Shown here: positions 19,771 through 31,090 of the stretch, piece after piece
Position numbering within the stretch: position 1 is the stretch's first letter
How the letters are laid out: each line of letters starts with the position of its first letter
Source: Gnetum montanum
Lineage: Eukaryota; Streptophyta; Gnetopsida; Gnetales; Gnetaceae
NCBI GenBank assembly: GCA_015680685.1
Contig: MNCI01004661.1
Span: 512,523 to 576,522 of the forward strand
DNA: 64,000 nucleotides
Direction: 5' to 3'
Position numbers and translations under genes: made by a program
Notes under the pieces: model-generated
Database searches by the model: none
What the model was told of the DNA's origin: nothing
What the model saw: only the letters and a program-made list of their open reading frames with translations

Positions 19771-22625
19771 ATGGCACCCAAATCGAGGCACCCAAGGGAT
19801 GAAGGACTGTCACAACCGAGGGACAAGCATCCATGTATGGGAAGGGGACATGGAATGCAATCGCTAGAGTATGCGGAGGGTTCCCATGCCACTGGGCCCT
19901 TCCGCGAATGACTTGATGTGGAATCTGTCCACTAGTTTCCAGAAGAGGAGATTCTCGACGTGCAATCATTGGGGGATGAGATGCCTAGGATAGCACCATG
20001 GCTTGAGGTCACATTGACCTAAGCTTTCCTTGATGCTATCACGCCACGCGAGGTGCAACGGACGGTCCTCCAAGAGTTAAATTTTGGACCATTCCTCGAG
20101 CACGCTCTAGAAGATGTGAGACATCAATTGCAGAATTCTTTGATGTGGCCGATCATCACAACCAGTGGTGAGTGGTACTTAGGAGAAACATATCTCTTTT
20201 GGATGAATCAGCAGCCAGGGTCAAGAGTAAGAATCAAGGACATATATGTCTCTTACTCTTTAGAAGCAATAAAAAAAGCTTTGGGGTTGCCCGAAACTGG
20301 GGTAGACATGGTAGAAATTCCTAAACAGGTCGATCTAGAGGTAAAGATGCAATGGATCAAATGGTGCTATGGGGTAGAGTGTAAGGAATTCGGCTCCTTG
20401 ACCACGGCGGAGAGAGTCTATTCAAAGATAGTGTCTTACCATATGAATCCAACTGTAAGACACAGCAAAATCACTACCTTCTCCACTCATGCATGTGCTG
20501 CCTTGAGTGGGAAATTTCCCATGAGTCTTCCACAGCTATTGTTTTTGGAAATTGAAAAGAGGTTCGCAGAGAACGAACATGGAAGACGAGCTCTCTCCTT
20601 TCCTTGCCTAATCTGAAAGTTATGCAAATGGGCAAGGATAGCACAGTATTGTAATGACATCATCTGGCGTGCCCTAATTGCCTTGTGGCAAGAAATGATG
20701 AAAGAAAAACTCCTGTCATCATGTAGATAGAGGAAGAGTAGCAACCACCTCCACCACCTGCACAAACAACATAGCTGGGCTCGCAAAAAATAGCAACATA
20801 CATCCGCGAGATTCGGGAAATGCTCTCGAGTTAGCGAGAGCCATCCGGTAGAACTGGTGAAGGAGACGATCCTTCGGTCTATCATCTTTCCATGAGTGAC
20901 CTGGAGTAAGTGGCACAATCAATCAGCTTGCTTGAAAGGGAAGTGCCGATATTTTTTGTAGCCTGAGCACCCATTCGAACCAAAACAAATCCAAGCATCC
21001 GAGACATATCAACTGCAACCTAACAGTTATTCCCTGAAATCTCAAGGAATGCAACTACTTTCTCGGTACAATTGGAGAATGGTGAGGGGGCGACGGTCTT
21101 GGTGATGCAGCACCAAGGACAAGAAGTTGCGGTCGAAGTAGTTGCTGATACCATTGCTACTGCTCTCAATGCACCGGTAGCACCTGTACCAAATATCCAT
21201 GGACTACAAGATGTATAGGTTTCTGCCAGAACTTCACGTAGTAAGATGGATGTAGCCCAACATGAAGAAATGTTGGACTAATTGGTAGGAATCGGGCAAC
21301 CACTTCTGGATGTCTTTGACCTTTCGGACAACATCACTGCAACCCTGTTGGAGTTGTTATCGGCAAGGGGCAAGAGCCTTATTTTGGAGGGGCAACTAGA
21401 AGTTGCTCAAGTTGCTTGTCAGTGCTTGGAAATGGAGGTTGCCCAATTAAAGGCCCAGCTTGCCGATCTAGCCATCCTCGACCGCGAGATCACCAGAGAT
21501 GAAGCTTTTCAACAGCTTCAACTTAAACTTCAAGTTGTTGAAGATGTAAGGGAGATGGTGATCCTAGATATGGCCATAACAAATGCTCGAGCGTATCATT
21601 TAGAGAAAGACTTGGCCAAGGTTCACCAGAAGAATGTGTAGCTGACCGCTGAAGTTCATCGCTTGCGTAATGTTGGTGTAGAGAACGAGCAGATGAAAGA
21701 TTTCATCCACCAATAGCAGGAGGAGCTAGCTAGAGTGAATGCAAATATGAGAAGGTTGGCTACTGAGAATCAGAATCTATCAATGGAGGAGGTTCGGGCA
21801 TTGTGACAGAAGTCTACAATCGAAATTATCGCTTGGAAGGATGAGGCGCTAAAGTTTGAATAAGTCAAAAATCATTACAAGGACCAAGTGGGATTGCAGA
21901 AGGAGGTGAATGAGGAACACATTCAGGTCACTAAAGCCTAGATGAACCAAGCACTCCAGTAGCTCCGAGAAGGAGGTAATGTATGGCCATTTATCTTCGA
22001 TGGATTGAATGCCTACAACAAAGTAGAAATTCGCCTCAAGGAGTTGCAAATTGAAGAAATGACAAAATACATGGAGTTAGCCAACCTTTGATATGCAAAC
22101 CTAGCTATGCTCACAGCTGGGAGATCGCGGTCAGAGCTTGAGAAAGAAGTGGCTGCCTTGTATTCCCTATATGAGGGAGATTTCCAGGTGAACAAGGCAA
22201 CAAACTAGAAGTTGGCAACAACAAACATGGAACTCAAGGTCCTTCGTACAAGCTTTGAAGATCAACGTACTATTGCAGAGGACCTAGCCTGAAGAATGAG
22301 TGACTACCAGCAACTGCAAGGATCAATCCGAGCATTCGATATCGAATGCAAATAGTTCATAGCTTGGTTTTTCAATTTGAAAGAACTCATTCCGATGCTG
22401 CCTTGCCCTTGGGAAATTCCAGTTCTAGCACATATTGGAGAAGCTGCTTGGACCATGAATGACCCTAGAAGCAAACAAGAGAAAATGAGGGCTCTCTTGG
22501 AGGCTTTCCGGCTGTCTCTAGAAGTTGCAGCTGCCACAGGGCTACCAACATCCGTGTCACCACCAACGCACGGGCCAAAAGTTGGAGAAGGCCTATCAGA
22601 ACCACCTCCACTAGGGACGATGTGA
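19771..22625 (+). pseudogene. Additional ORF of element 2: plant-transposon-protein-like domain + long coiled coil
   Basis: ATG at 19771 follows TGTTTGTTTCAG directly, a good 3' splice site, and the same AG-ATG junction occurs in elements E, C and B. The first frame (19771-20616, stops near 19907, 19930 and 20020) encodes SGEWYLGETYLFWM, VRIKDIYVSYSLEAIKKALG, LGLPETGVDMV and TTFSTHACAALSGKFP, ending LSFPCLI, a layout resembling the 'putative plant transposon protein' family seen in Athila-type extra ORFs. From 21282 to 22625 a heptad-rich region (LEMEVAQLKAQLADLAILDR) forms a coiled coil, then LPCPWEIPVLAHIGEAAW. About ten in-frame stops interrupt it, mostly TAG/TGA. Function unknown. Confidence 0.7.
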
Positions 22626-22875
22626 TCTTCTCCAGTAATTTTGTACATCTTCCTACACCACAGAGGCTCTAAGACCAGTGTGGTGTTCAATTTTATCTCT
22701 GAACACTGCCATGTTTGTAATTTGTCCTCCTCTGTAACTCAGGCATTTGGTAAAGTCATGTTGTGTCATGTGTGTGTCATTTATGTGTTTAAGTTATGTG
22801 TGTTGTAAATAAGAATCCATACCTTCCAAATTGTAAAGTAACTCAAGGACGAGTTTTTGCTCAGTTGTGGGGGTA

Positions 22876-23811
22876 TGATGAAGTGTCAAAAGTCAATGCA
22901 TCGACTGGGTTATGTATACGGGGCCGCGTATACGTGGCCACGTCAACGCAGGCCCATTGACGTAGCCATCCTACGTCGACGTGGCCTTGTTTAAGTAGCC
23001 ACCCTTCCCAGCCTATAAATATGAGGGCCTTCTACCTCATTTAGGAATCTTTTTGAGTAGTTGTAGCCAAGCTCTTGCAATTTTCTCCCACAAGAGATAG
23101 AATATTTTCCAAGTGCCTGCAGCAGGTGTATGAAAAGTGATCGGATCTTTATTCGAGCGTTGATGTATCTGCGCACATTCGTGATGATAATAAAGATGAA
23201 CTATTCATGCAATCCTTGCAGAATTTGGACTTAGTTGTTTCATGCATTTAATAGTTTAAAATCTTTATGCTTTATTAATTACTTGTTAATGCTTTGTTAG
23301 TTATTTGTGGATTATTCATGTTTTCATTATTATGATTTCAATCATTAGTGTTTATTCATAGTTCATAAAAGACATAAGTACGACCATCTCGAACGTAGTC
23401 CAAACACTTGGTAAGCCCAATGGCACTTAACGTCTGGTGACCCAGCAGTGTTAGGAAATGCTCAGAACGTGCTCGGAAGATGGGACTAGATACTTATGCT
23501 AGGAGTAGTTAGAATATAAACTAGGATAATTAGAGATTAGATAATAGTTTATTCCTTACCTTTCACACCCCAATTAGTCACCGAAAAGATAATTAAAAAT
23601 ATATAAAAATCATTAGCCTTAGTCTCACTTAACCATTGTAAATAGGACCTCACAAGTGAGATTAGGATGACAACGACCGTTCTAACACAAGGTTTCACTA
23701 GTTAGAAGTTTGATGTATGTTAAGTGCTTACAGTTTGTGGGTTTCAATCGAGTCACGCGTGAATGCTCGTGATTCGTATGGTTGGGCGTAGGGGTACCTA
23801 GTCACTCATCA
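22876..23811 (+). mobile_element. 3' LTR of element 2
   Basis: Begins TGATGAAGTGTC after the purine tract GTTGTGGGGGTA and ends GTCACTCATCA; terminal TGATGA/TCATCA form the inverted ends. U3 carries GTATACGGGGCCGCGTATACG and CACGTCAACG words, then TATAAATA at 23014-23021. The end region (GTATGGTTGGGCGTAGGGGTACC) is shared by all LTRs of this family in the window. Confidence 0.85.
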
Positions 23812-24019
23812 CCCCCATGACTAAGTGAAAAATTGTTCTCGAGTTACAGTGAGAACAAGCTCCATTGATTACATAGTGGATAGGTACAGGATTATTGGAT
23901 GGTGAAAATGGGTTTATGTTGTAGTGTGGAATCAAAGAAAAATTGAGATACAACACAAGACATGTGCTACAGTTACAAAATTGGTGGAACTCATGTAGTT
24001 CTAGGTGGTAGTGGCTCCT

Positions 24020-26780
24020 CCATAGGTGCTTTCCCCTTACCTTGTGTTTCAGGTCTTGAAACTTGATGGCATTGAAGTATGGCCTAGAGTTTCTCCTCTT
24101 TGGTCTAGGGATCCTATGCTATCCATGCTAATGTTTTGATGTTTGATGGAGTTGGCACCTCCCATGGGCAGGGTAGTTGTGGAAACATTTGATTGGCCTT
24201 GACATACCAAGCTACAAGCACCCAACGTTGCTCTTCGTAGGCTCTGGCTTTACCTTTGTATTCTTGAAAAACTGCCAACTGTTGAGCCAAATCCGTTGTG
24301 ACACCTTTTTGTCCTTGGTAGCTTGCTTTCACCACCTCAAGTTCAGAATTTGTGATCTCTAGTTTGTTCAACAACTTCTTACGTTTTGCAAATTCTGCTT
24401 CATATTTTCTATGGGTGGTGGCTACCTGTTGTTCAAGCTCTATCCTCAGGCACCCTACTGTTAACATGGCAAGGTTGGCATACTGTAGGTTTGTCAACTC
24501 CATGTATTCTGTTAGATCCTGACTCTACAGGTCCCAGTTCTTAACTTCTGCTTGGTGGGCAAAGGCATATATGTCCAATATGGCCTACTAGTTAGTGTGT
24601 TGAGCACTGATAGTGCTGATGTGGGGCTTGGCCATATGGATCTCCTTCTTAAGAATCTGTTTGTATATTCCCACTTGGTCCCAGAAGTGCTCCTTTAGCT
24701 TTTCATGCCGTTTAGCCTCATTTTGCCATGTGCTTATTTTGATGGCTATCTTTTGATAGATTGCACATACCTCCTCCATTGAGAGGGTTCTATTCTTCCT
24801 GGCTAAACAGCTCATGTCTTGGTTAACCTGGATGAACTTTTCTCGCAACTGATGGAAATGTTCTTCGAGAATATTCTTTTACTTTTCCACAGATATCAAC
24901 CGAAGGTTGTTAGCAACAAGTTTTTTATTTTCTTCTTGTAAGACATTGAGTGCTTTGAGATGTGCATGAGTTTGTGCCTATGCTGTAGAGGCATCCCAAA
25001 CAACCTTCTATTTTTCTTCAGCCACCTTTTTATTCTTTGTTAGTAGCTTGGTCAGTTGCTTAGTTCTGAAGCTATCCAGTTGGTCTGCGGGAACAAATTG
25101 CAAAGGGTCCTGCTATGTTGCTTGTAGGGCCACGAACTGTTCTTGCAATTTTTGCACCTCTGCTTTAGCATGCTTGGCCCTCACTTTTGTTAAGACCAGC
25201 TTCCTCTTTGTGGAAATGAGGTCTGATTGAATTGTTGTAACATCCTAAGGGATGTCAAACAGGGACATCATTACTTGTCCTATTTGTAGTAATTGATCAA
25301 GCGCATCCTCATGTTCCACAGGAGTTATTGAGATTTCGGCCAAAGTTTGAGCATCTCGTGCTCCTATGAGATCTACCAGTGGCACAACAGGTACATTGAA
25401 TGATTCATTGATATGATTTGTGACCACTTCTATGGCTCTCGTGGCATCTTGGTGTTGCATGACCACCACAATGGCCCCTTCACTAGTTTCTAATTGCACT
25501 TGGAAAGATGCCATGTTTCCTGAGATCTGTTGTGACCAAATACTTTTCCCTCCTCTTGTATGAATAGACACCTCATCCCTTGTGTGATCCAAAGAAACTG
25601 TGGGCTGCATGGCATCATCAATGACACGGAAGAGATTTGCATCATCATGATTTCCCCAATTGACCTTTTTGACGATGGCCCTGAGATGGCTCATCAATGG
25701 CCTGTAATCTTGTAGCGGTGATGGCTGATCCTGGCCGGTGCTAGGTCCTGCTTCCTGTTGTTAGCTGGGTCTTGTACTTGGAGGTTGGCTAGGTCCTACA
25801 AGTTGAGTTGCAGTTGGTCCAGCTATCTATTCTTCTTCTTCTTCTGGTCGTAGCATCTCACCAGTGATTTTCCTTACTGCTGGTGGCTTTAACAGTTCTG
25901 CATATGAAGCATTTTGGGCTTTTCAAAGGACATCATTGGTGTACCCCTTGATACCAACACGTCAGCATAGCTTCTTGATAAGACAAGGGAAAGGTAAGGC
26001 AAGCTTCCTTGTCTTCTGTTCCTTGAACCACCTCAGGATCTCTGTTAAGTATAGATGGGACGAGTTAGCATTAATGTTTCCCATCAGAATTGCACATCCT
26101 CTAGCCACATATGTTGAAATTATTTTTAAGTCCTTCGTGGGGAAGAGGTGATACATTCCAATTTTGAAATAGATCCTCTCTTCTGTTGTCAACTCACGAA
26201 ATGTCTTATCTCTACCATATGTCCTTTTCAACCAATCTCATCGCACATCGGGGTTTGAATAGGTGGATAACTGAGCAACCTTGGGCCCTATATTTGGAAG
26301 GTTTAATACTTTTGAAATGGCCTGCGTAGAGAAATCAATTATCACACCACAAATATTGATGGTGATGCCTTGTTCTCTATTGTGCCAGAATTGGTACGTC
26401 TCCCCTAGGTACCAGGCACCACTTTCAGAGAGGGTAGGCCATAAGGGAGATCCTTTGAGGTGATTCCTAACAGGCTCAGGAGAAAAATTTGCAAAAGATT
26501 CAAAGTTTAGATCCACAATCACTACAGTGAATGTGGACCTTTCATGGATGGTCTAAACACAATCTTGGGGCAACGTGAGATGTTGTCCCTATTCAGGTGT
26601 TGCAGCAGCTCCTCCTTCTGCCTACCCAGACTATACGATAGGATGGTCATCTTGATGAATGCTAAATGATTGTTCCTCCTGTTCTGCATGTTGTTTAGTA
26701 GGGACTTGTTCTTTGCCTCTCCTAGGTAATTTGCTTTCACCTTGAGCAAGACCTTTTTGTTGTCCATGTTTTTGGGCCAT
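24020..26780 (-). pseudogene. Additional ORF of element E
   Basis: ATG at 26780 follows GTGTGATTGCAG. The domain reads SGAWYLGETYQFW, ISKVLNLPNIGPKVAQLS, FRELTTEERIYFKI, ARGCAILMGNINANS and ends LALPFPCLIKKLC, parallel to element 2. A linker with TTVSLDHTRD-like and HEDALDQLLQIGQVMMS segments precedes the coiled-coil part (LEQQVATTHRKYEAEFAKRK), ending LPCPWEVPTPSNI. Stops interrupt it at several places, including between 26238 and 26231. Confidence 0.7.
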
Positions 26781-28837
26781 CTGCAATCACACGGGACCAA
26801 GCGTTAGTAAGGTTGTTTTTGAAGTTAAGTTATACCTTACTACTTGCCTTAATTAATTAACTTATTTTATCTCCATGTGATGTTGCCCGAAAGATTATAA
26901 TAGTGAGTTCATTTTACTTAGGTGATGTTCAATTTTAATTTCCTGGTGTACCTAAAGGGATGAAATGATTTTTGGCATAATTATTCTAAATGTTATAGCT
27001 AATTACCCTTGATAATGTCCTTTGGGCGATGATAAATTCCAAAACTTTTAGGTGCTATTCGGCAGGTGTTCCTCCCCCATGACTAAGCTAAACACTTCGG
27101 GTTCAAGTAGGTTCAGACAGAATTAAAATCGGAGTACCTGCAAGCGAGATATAGATAGAAAAGCAAAGGTCTCACAATTGCAAGTTGTAGAGAAAAAATT
27201 GAAAAACTCCCCCATGTGAGTTGTGAAAAATGATGCTAAGTGTTGTAGGATGGTCTCCTATTTATAAGTTCATGGGATGTAATATCGCGTATGATACATC
27301 ACGTACGCGATATTGCGTCAGCTGTGATATTGCGTACATGATATCACGACCTATTGATGTTTAGGCCTGAGGGAAAAATACCAGATTTTGAAGGTTTTTC
27401 TTGGAATGAAAAGTGGAAGGGTTCTAGGGTAATTTAATTAGTTCAAAAGACACAAATAATTATGATGGTGTGGATTTTATCAATAAGGACCTTGGATGGT
27501 AAGTGAGAGAAAAAGGCTATGTGATGGTACATAGGAACGTTGATTCGGAGGGGTAGTAATAAGGGAAAGAATGTTATGAAAAATAGGTTGAGGGTAAGAA
27601 ATGGTGTGTGTGAGTTGTGTCATAAGTGAAAATTACAAATGATTACACAAGTGGGTCCTCCCCAAAGTAGGTTCCAACCTATAATGCCCTTGTGTAACCA
27701 CACTTAAAAGTGTTCGTGGGTACTAGAAGGGTTAAATGTAATCCACACTAATTCCACAAAACACACAGATGTAAATATCATCGAGATGAGGTAATAATTC
27801 TACGTTGTACATGACACAAGCTACAACTACACGAACAGTGAGATGAGATGAACTATCGAAGGGATCGTAGAGATTGGGACATGAGGGAACTGATCCAGGG
27901 CATAGTGCATCCTGCATGTAAAGCATGATTAACGTGTCATCAACCTGTCACTCCAAGATTAGGACCAAGTCCATTCCTTTAATCAGTGACATCGCATTGT
28001 CTCATCCCATGATGAGCAACTACGAGAGTACCATAACAACAAGGTGTATGATCACTTGGCATTTTGTTCAAGGGAGGAGTGATTTTTGTTTTGTGGCACT
28101 TCTCTATGTTTGTTTTTATTTTTTGTTTTTCAAATGAATGGATCCAGAGAAGCTGCCAACCTTCAGGCATGGATGCATGTATTTCCAGTGGGACCCCTTA
28201 GAACAACATTGGATTTTTGAGTGCCTTTTGATTACTCTTACTCCTATTTTTTGTTAGATCTACAAGGATCTTAGTACAACCACGTTGCATGGTAACTCCC
28301 ATAGAAATCATCAAAGAGAATCTGCAAGTCCCCTTGATGTCATAGCCTAGTCATTCCCTCTTGGTCCATCATTCTTCATTCTAGGTACAATGAACAAAAA
28401 ATTAATTTTAAGTTTTAAGAATGTCAAGAATATCACTGTACCCTCGAATAGAACCTCTTATTTGTAGAGTGGATGAGTGGGTTTAATGGGCTCACTGTCC
28501 AAATAATTGATTACTTGAGACTTGATAACATAGAACACACCTCAACCACAATCCACATGAGTGTTTTATTCATAGATGAGATTACTTACAAAAGCATAAA
28601 AAAAGAAAAAAAGACAAAACAAGAAATTGAAAAATGAAAAATCGAAAAATAAAAAGTTGTAAAATTAAAGAAAATGAAAAAGAAATTTATTAACCCTACT
28701 TATTACTAGAATGGGGGATATCCCCCATAACTAAATAGTTGAGGATGGAAAGGATTAATAAATGGAAGATGAGGATCCTTGCATGTTGGAAACATTGGAA
28801 CTTGGTCATACTTACCCCATTGGGGTTCACACACTTA
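26781..28837 (-). other. Leader, internal promoter and spacer of element E
   Basis: No gene. 26781-27258 is the leader of the additional ORF with its likely 5'-UTR intron; 27259-27349 is the promoter; 27350-28837 is AT-rich spacer homologous to 42240-44100 of element C (for example CTGTCACTCCAAGATTAGGA and GGAGGATATCCCCC-like stretches). ORFs here do not match any family. Confidence 0.55.
27259..27349 (-). promoter_or_regulatory. Internal promoter of the additional ORF of element E
   Basis: On the minus strand, an array of ATATCGCGTACG-type palindromic words (27349-27281) lies just upstream of TATAAATA (27266-27259). GTACGCGATATTGC also occurs in this element's LTR at 29442-29455, next to that LTR's TATA box. 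Confidence 0.55.
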
Positions 28838-29479
28838 GGATGAGTGGCGAGGTACCCCTACACTCAACCATACGAATACGAGCATTTCACACACGATCCG
28901 GTCGAACTCTGTAGACAGACTAGTTGTGGTATCCTGATGGTTATTCTTAGGTTGCAATTCGCTGTCTTTCCACTTGGACTAGTATTTGCTTTGTCATGTA
29001 TGGTTTAGTCTAGAGTGAGGTGTATGATGTGTTTCTACACTAGTACTACTCTTGAGTATGATGGAAAATAATATTAACTAAGCTAAGAGAGAGAGAGGGT
29101 GAGAGAGAATCTAAGCTAGCCTAAGTGTGNTTAGGGTGAAGAGATATTAACTAAGAAAGCAATGAATAAAAATAACAATAATAATTAATTAATTAAATAA
29201 TTAAGATAAGTGGATGCTGCAATGGTGAAGCAATCTCGATCTTTATTTCTGGTCATGTGCGTGTCCAAGTACGTCACACTCAAATAAGGATGCTGTACAA
29301 TTACAATCACCACATTGCGATCATACACTGGGAGGAAAGGGTTGAGAGAAATCTAAACTTAAAAACTTACACTAAAATCTAACAACTAATTCCTAACTGA
29401 CTCCTCTTATTTATAGATGAGGAGACAGACTACGATATCATGTACGCGATATTGCAGTGCACTAAATGGTGACTCATTA
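28838..29479 (-). mobile_element. LTR of element E (5' LTR, reverse orientation)
   Basis: Starts (plus strand) GGATGAGTGGCGAGGTACC, a variant of the family end TGATGAGTGGTGAGGTACC, and runs to CTCATTA near 29479, a variant of CTCATCA. TATAAATA lies at 29415-29408 on the minus strand with GATATC/GCGATATT words beyond it. A single N is at 29130 and a GA-rich microsatellite at about 29088-29111. Confidence 0.7.
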
Positions 29480-29493
29480 GACTTGTTCTTCTT

Positions 29494-30380
29494 CTTTTGT
29501 ACTCAAGGATGAGTTTTCATTCAATTGTTGGGATATGATGAATTGTGTTTTTCATAAGTTCCAATATTGAAGCAACCGTGATATTAGGTACATGATATTG
29601 GGTATGCAATATTGCTACCCAAGATGTGATATCAAGCATTTGATATCTTAGGGTTGCTCCTAGGCCTATAAATATAGCCCTTGGGCACATGATTCGGTAA
29701 TAGTTTTTGTAGTCAAGTAGCGAAACTCTTGTAGTTTGTTCATTTGAGAGTTAGAATATTTTTCAAGTGCTCACAGTAGGAGGTCTAAGTGTGATTAGAT
29801 CTTTATTCAATCATTGATGTACTTAAACACACCATTTTGTTGGTAATAAAGATGAGCTCTTTGATTCATCCTTGTAGCACTTGAGACTTTCTTTCTCATG
29901 CACTTATATATTGTGATTTCATGCAGTAATTAATTTTGATTAATTAAGAAACTCATTAAAATACACAAGCATGACTTCTTCGAACATACATGTGACACTT
30001 GGTGGCTCAGAAATGGTTAGCATTTGACAACCAAGCAGTGTTTACACAAAGTTCAGGATGTGTCCAGGAAGTGGTGATGGTTACTTGTGTTAGGCTAGAC
30101 TAGACAATAGTTTACTCAGCACTTAATTACTCTCATTCTTATTCTTGTTTTAGGTGAGAAAATTGATAAAACACAAAATCATAAAAATCTTATGCCTCAG
30201 TCGCACTTAATTATACACTGGCATTTCACAAGTGAGGCTAGGAAGACAATGAACAGACAACACAAACTCACCATTTAGCTTTAGCATACTTGGTAATTAG
30301 AGTCTGTAGAATTCAATTAGATCACACATGAACATTTGTGATTCATATGGTTGGGTGTAGGGGTACCTCACCACTCATCA
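29494..30380 (+). mobile_element. Element F fragment: 3' purine tract plus 3' LTR
   Basis: About 40 bp of internal 3' end (CTCAAGGATGAGTTTTCATT, CAATTGTTGGGATA) precede an LTR from TGATGAATTG at 29536 to CACTCATCA at 30380. U3 holds GATATTAGGTACATGATATT words before CCTATAAATATAG. It is the forward equivalent of the end of element 2 but lacks everything further 5'. Confidence 0.7.
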
Positions 30381-31090
30381 TGAAATAATTTAATAATTAA
30401 TTTAATTTAACTAAGTAACTAATCTCTAACTAGTCCTAACATAAGCATCTAGTCCCACTTTTCGTACACATCTTGAACCCACATACCCACTGCTGGGTTA
30501 CTAAGCGCTACGCTATTGGGAGCACCAAGCAATAATGTTGTTGGGATTACCAAGTGAATACATGTTTATGCTCGAAGTGGTCATACTTATGTGCCTAATC
30601 TATTTAGCTTAATTAATTAACTAATCACTTGAAGTCTAATTTAGCTTAATTAATGGCATAATCAATGAAAATAATAAATGCATAAATAAATAATTATTCT
30701 ATTCTAAGTGCTGCAAGGTTTGATCAAATGGCTCGTCTTTATTGCTATACACACTGGTGTGGTTCAAGTATAATAGTGCTTGGATAAAGATCCATACACT
30801 TTCTAACTCCTACTATGGGCACTTAGAGAAATATTCTAACTTTGAAATGGAAAAACTGCAAGAGCTCTACTACTACTATAACAAGATGCTGCATAAACAT
30901 GGTTGTGAGCTTGTATTTATAGTTTTTATTACAGGTCTGAATTGATGAGGCCCCGTAGATGTAGCAAATGCTACATCAACATGGCCCCGTTGATGGGGCA
31001 ACACCATGTAAATGGGACCCCATCGATGGGGGCCCATCAACAAGGCTACATCCATGGAGGCCCATTGACACAACAATTTTATGCTCATCA
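30381..31090 (-). mobile_element. Truncated 3' LTR of element B
   Basis: Plus-strand end CTCATCA at 31090 is followed by TACTCCCATGACTGAAT, the reverse complement of the purine tract. Matches 51810-52511. U3 words (GATGGGGC, ATCGATGGGGGCC, GGCCCCGT) occupy 30945-31075, with a TATA (CTATAAATAC on the minus strand) near 30915-30925. Confidence 0.75.

Larger units (their letters stand above)
13267..23811 (+). mobile_element. Athila-like Ty3/gypsy element 2, 5'-truncated and decayed
   Basis: Gag zinc-knuckle region, protease, RT (VFMDDFSTYG), RNase H, integrase, an additional ORF and a 3' LTR follow in order. RT and gag are closely related to element B on the minus strand. The 5' LTR and gag N-terminus are missing at the junction with element 1, most simply because element 1 inserted here and the rest lies left of the window. 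Many in-frame stops, mostly TAG and TGA, make it dead. Confidence 0.75.
23812..29479 (-). mobile_element. Element E: Athila-like deletion derivative retaining only the additional ORF
   Basis: Read on the minus strand: LTR (29479-28838), non-coding spacer, internal promoter (27349-27259), additional ORF (26780-24020), purine tract CATGGGGG at 23812. Gag, protease, RT and integrase are absent. The spacer matches element C to the phrase GGGGTTCACACACTT (28820-28835) and then jumps into the LTR, which looks like a deletion joint. Its 3' LTR is missing; the LTR of element 2 abuts instead. Confidence 0.7.
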
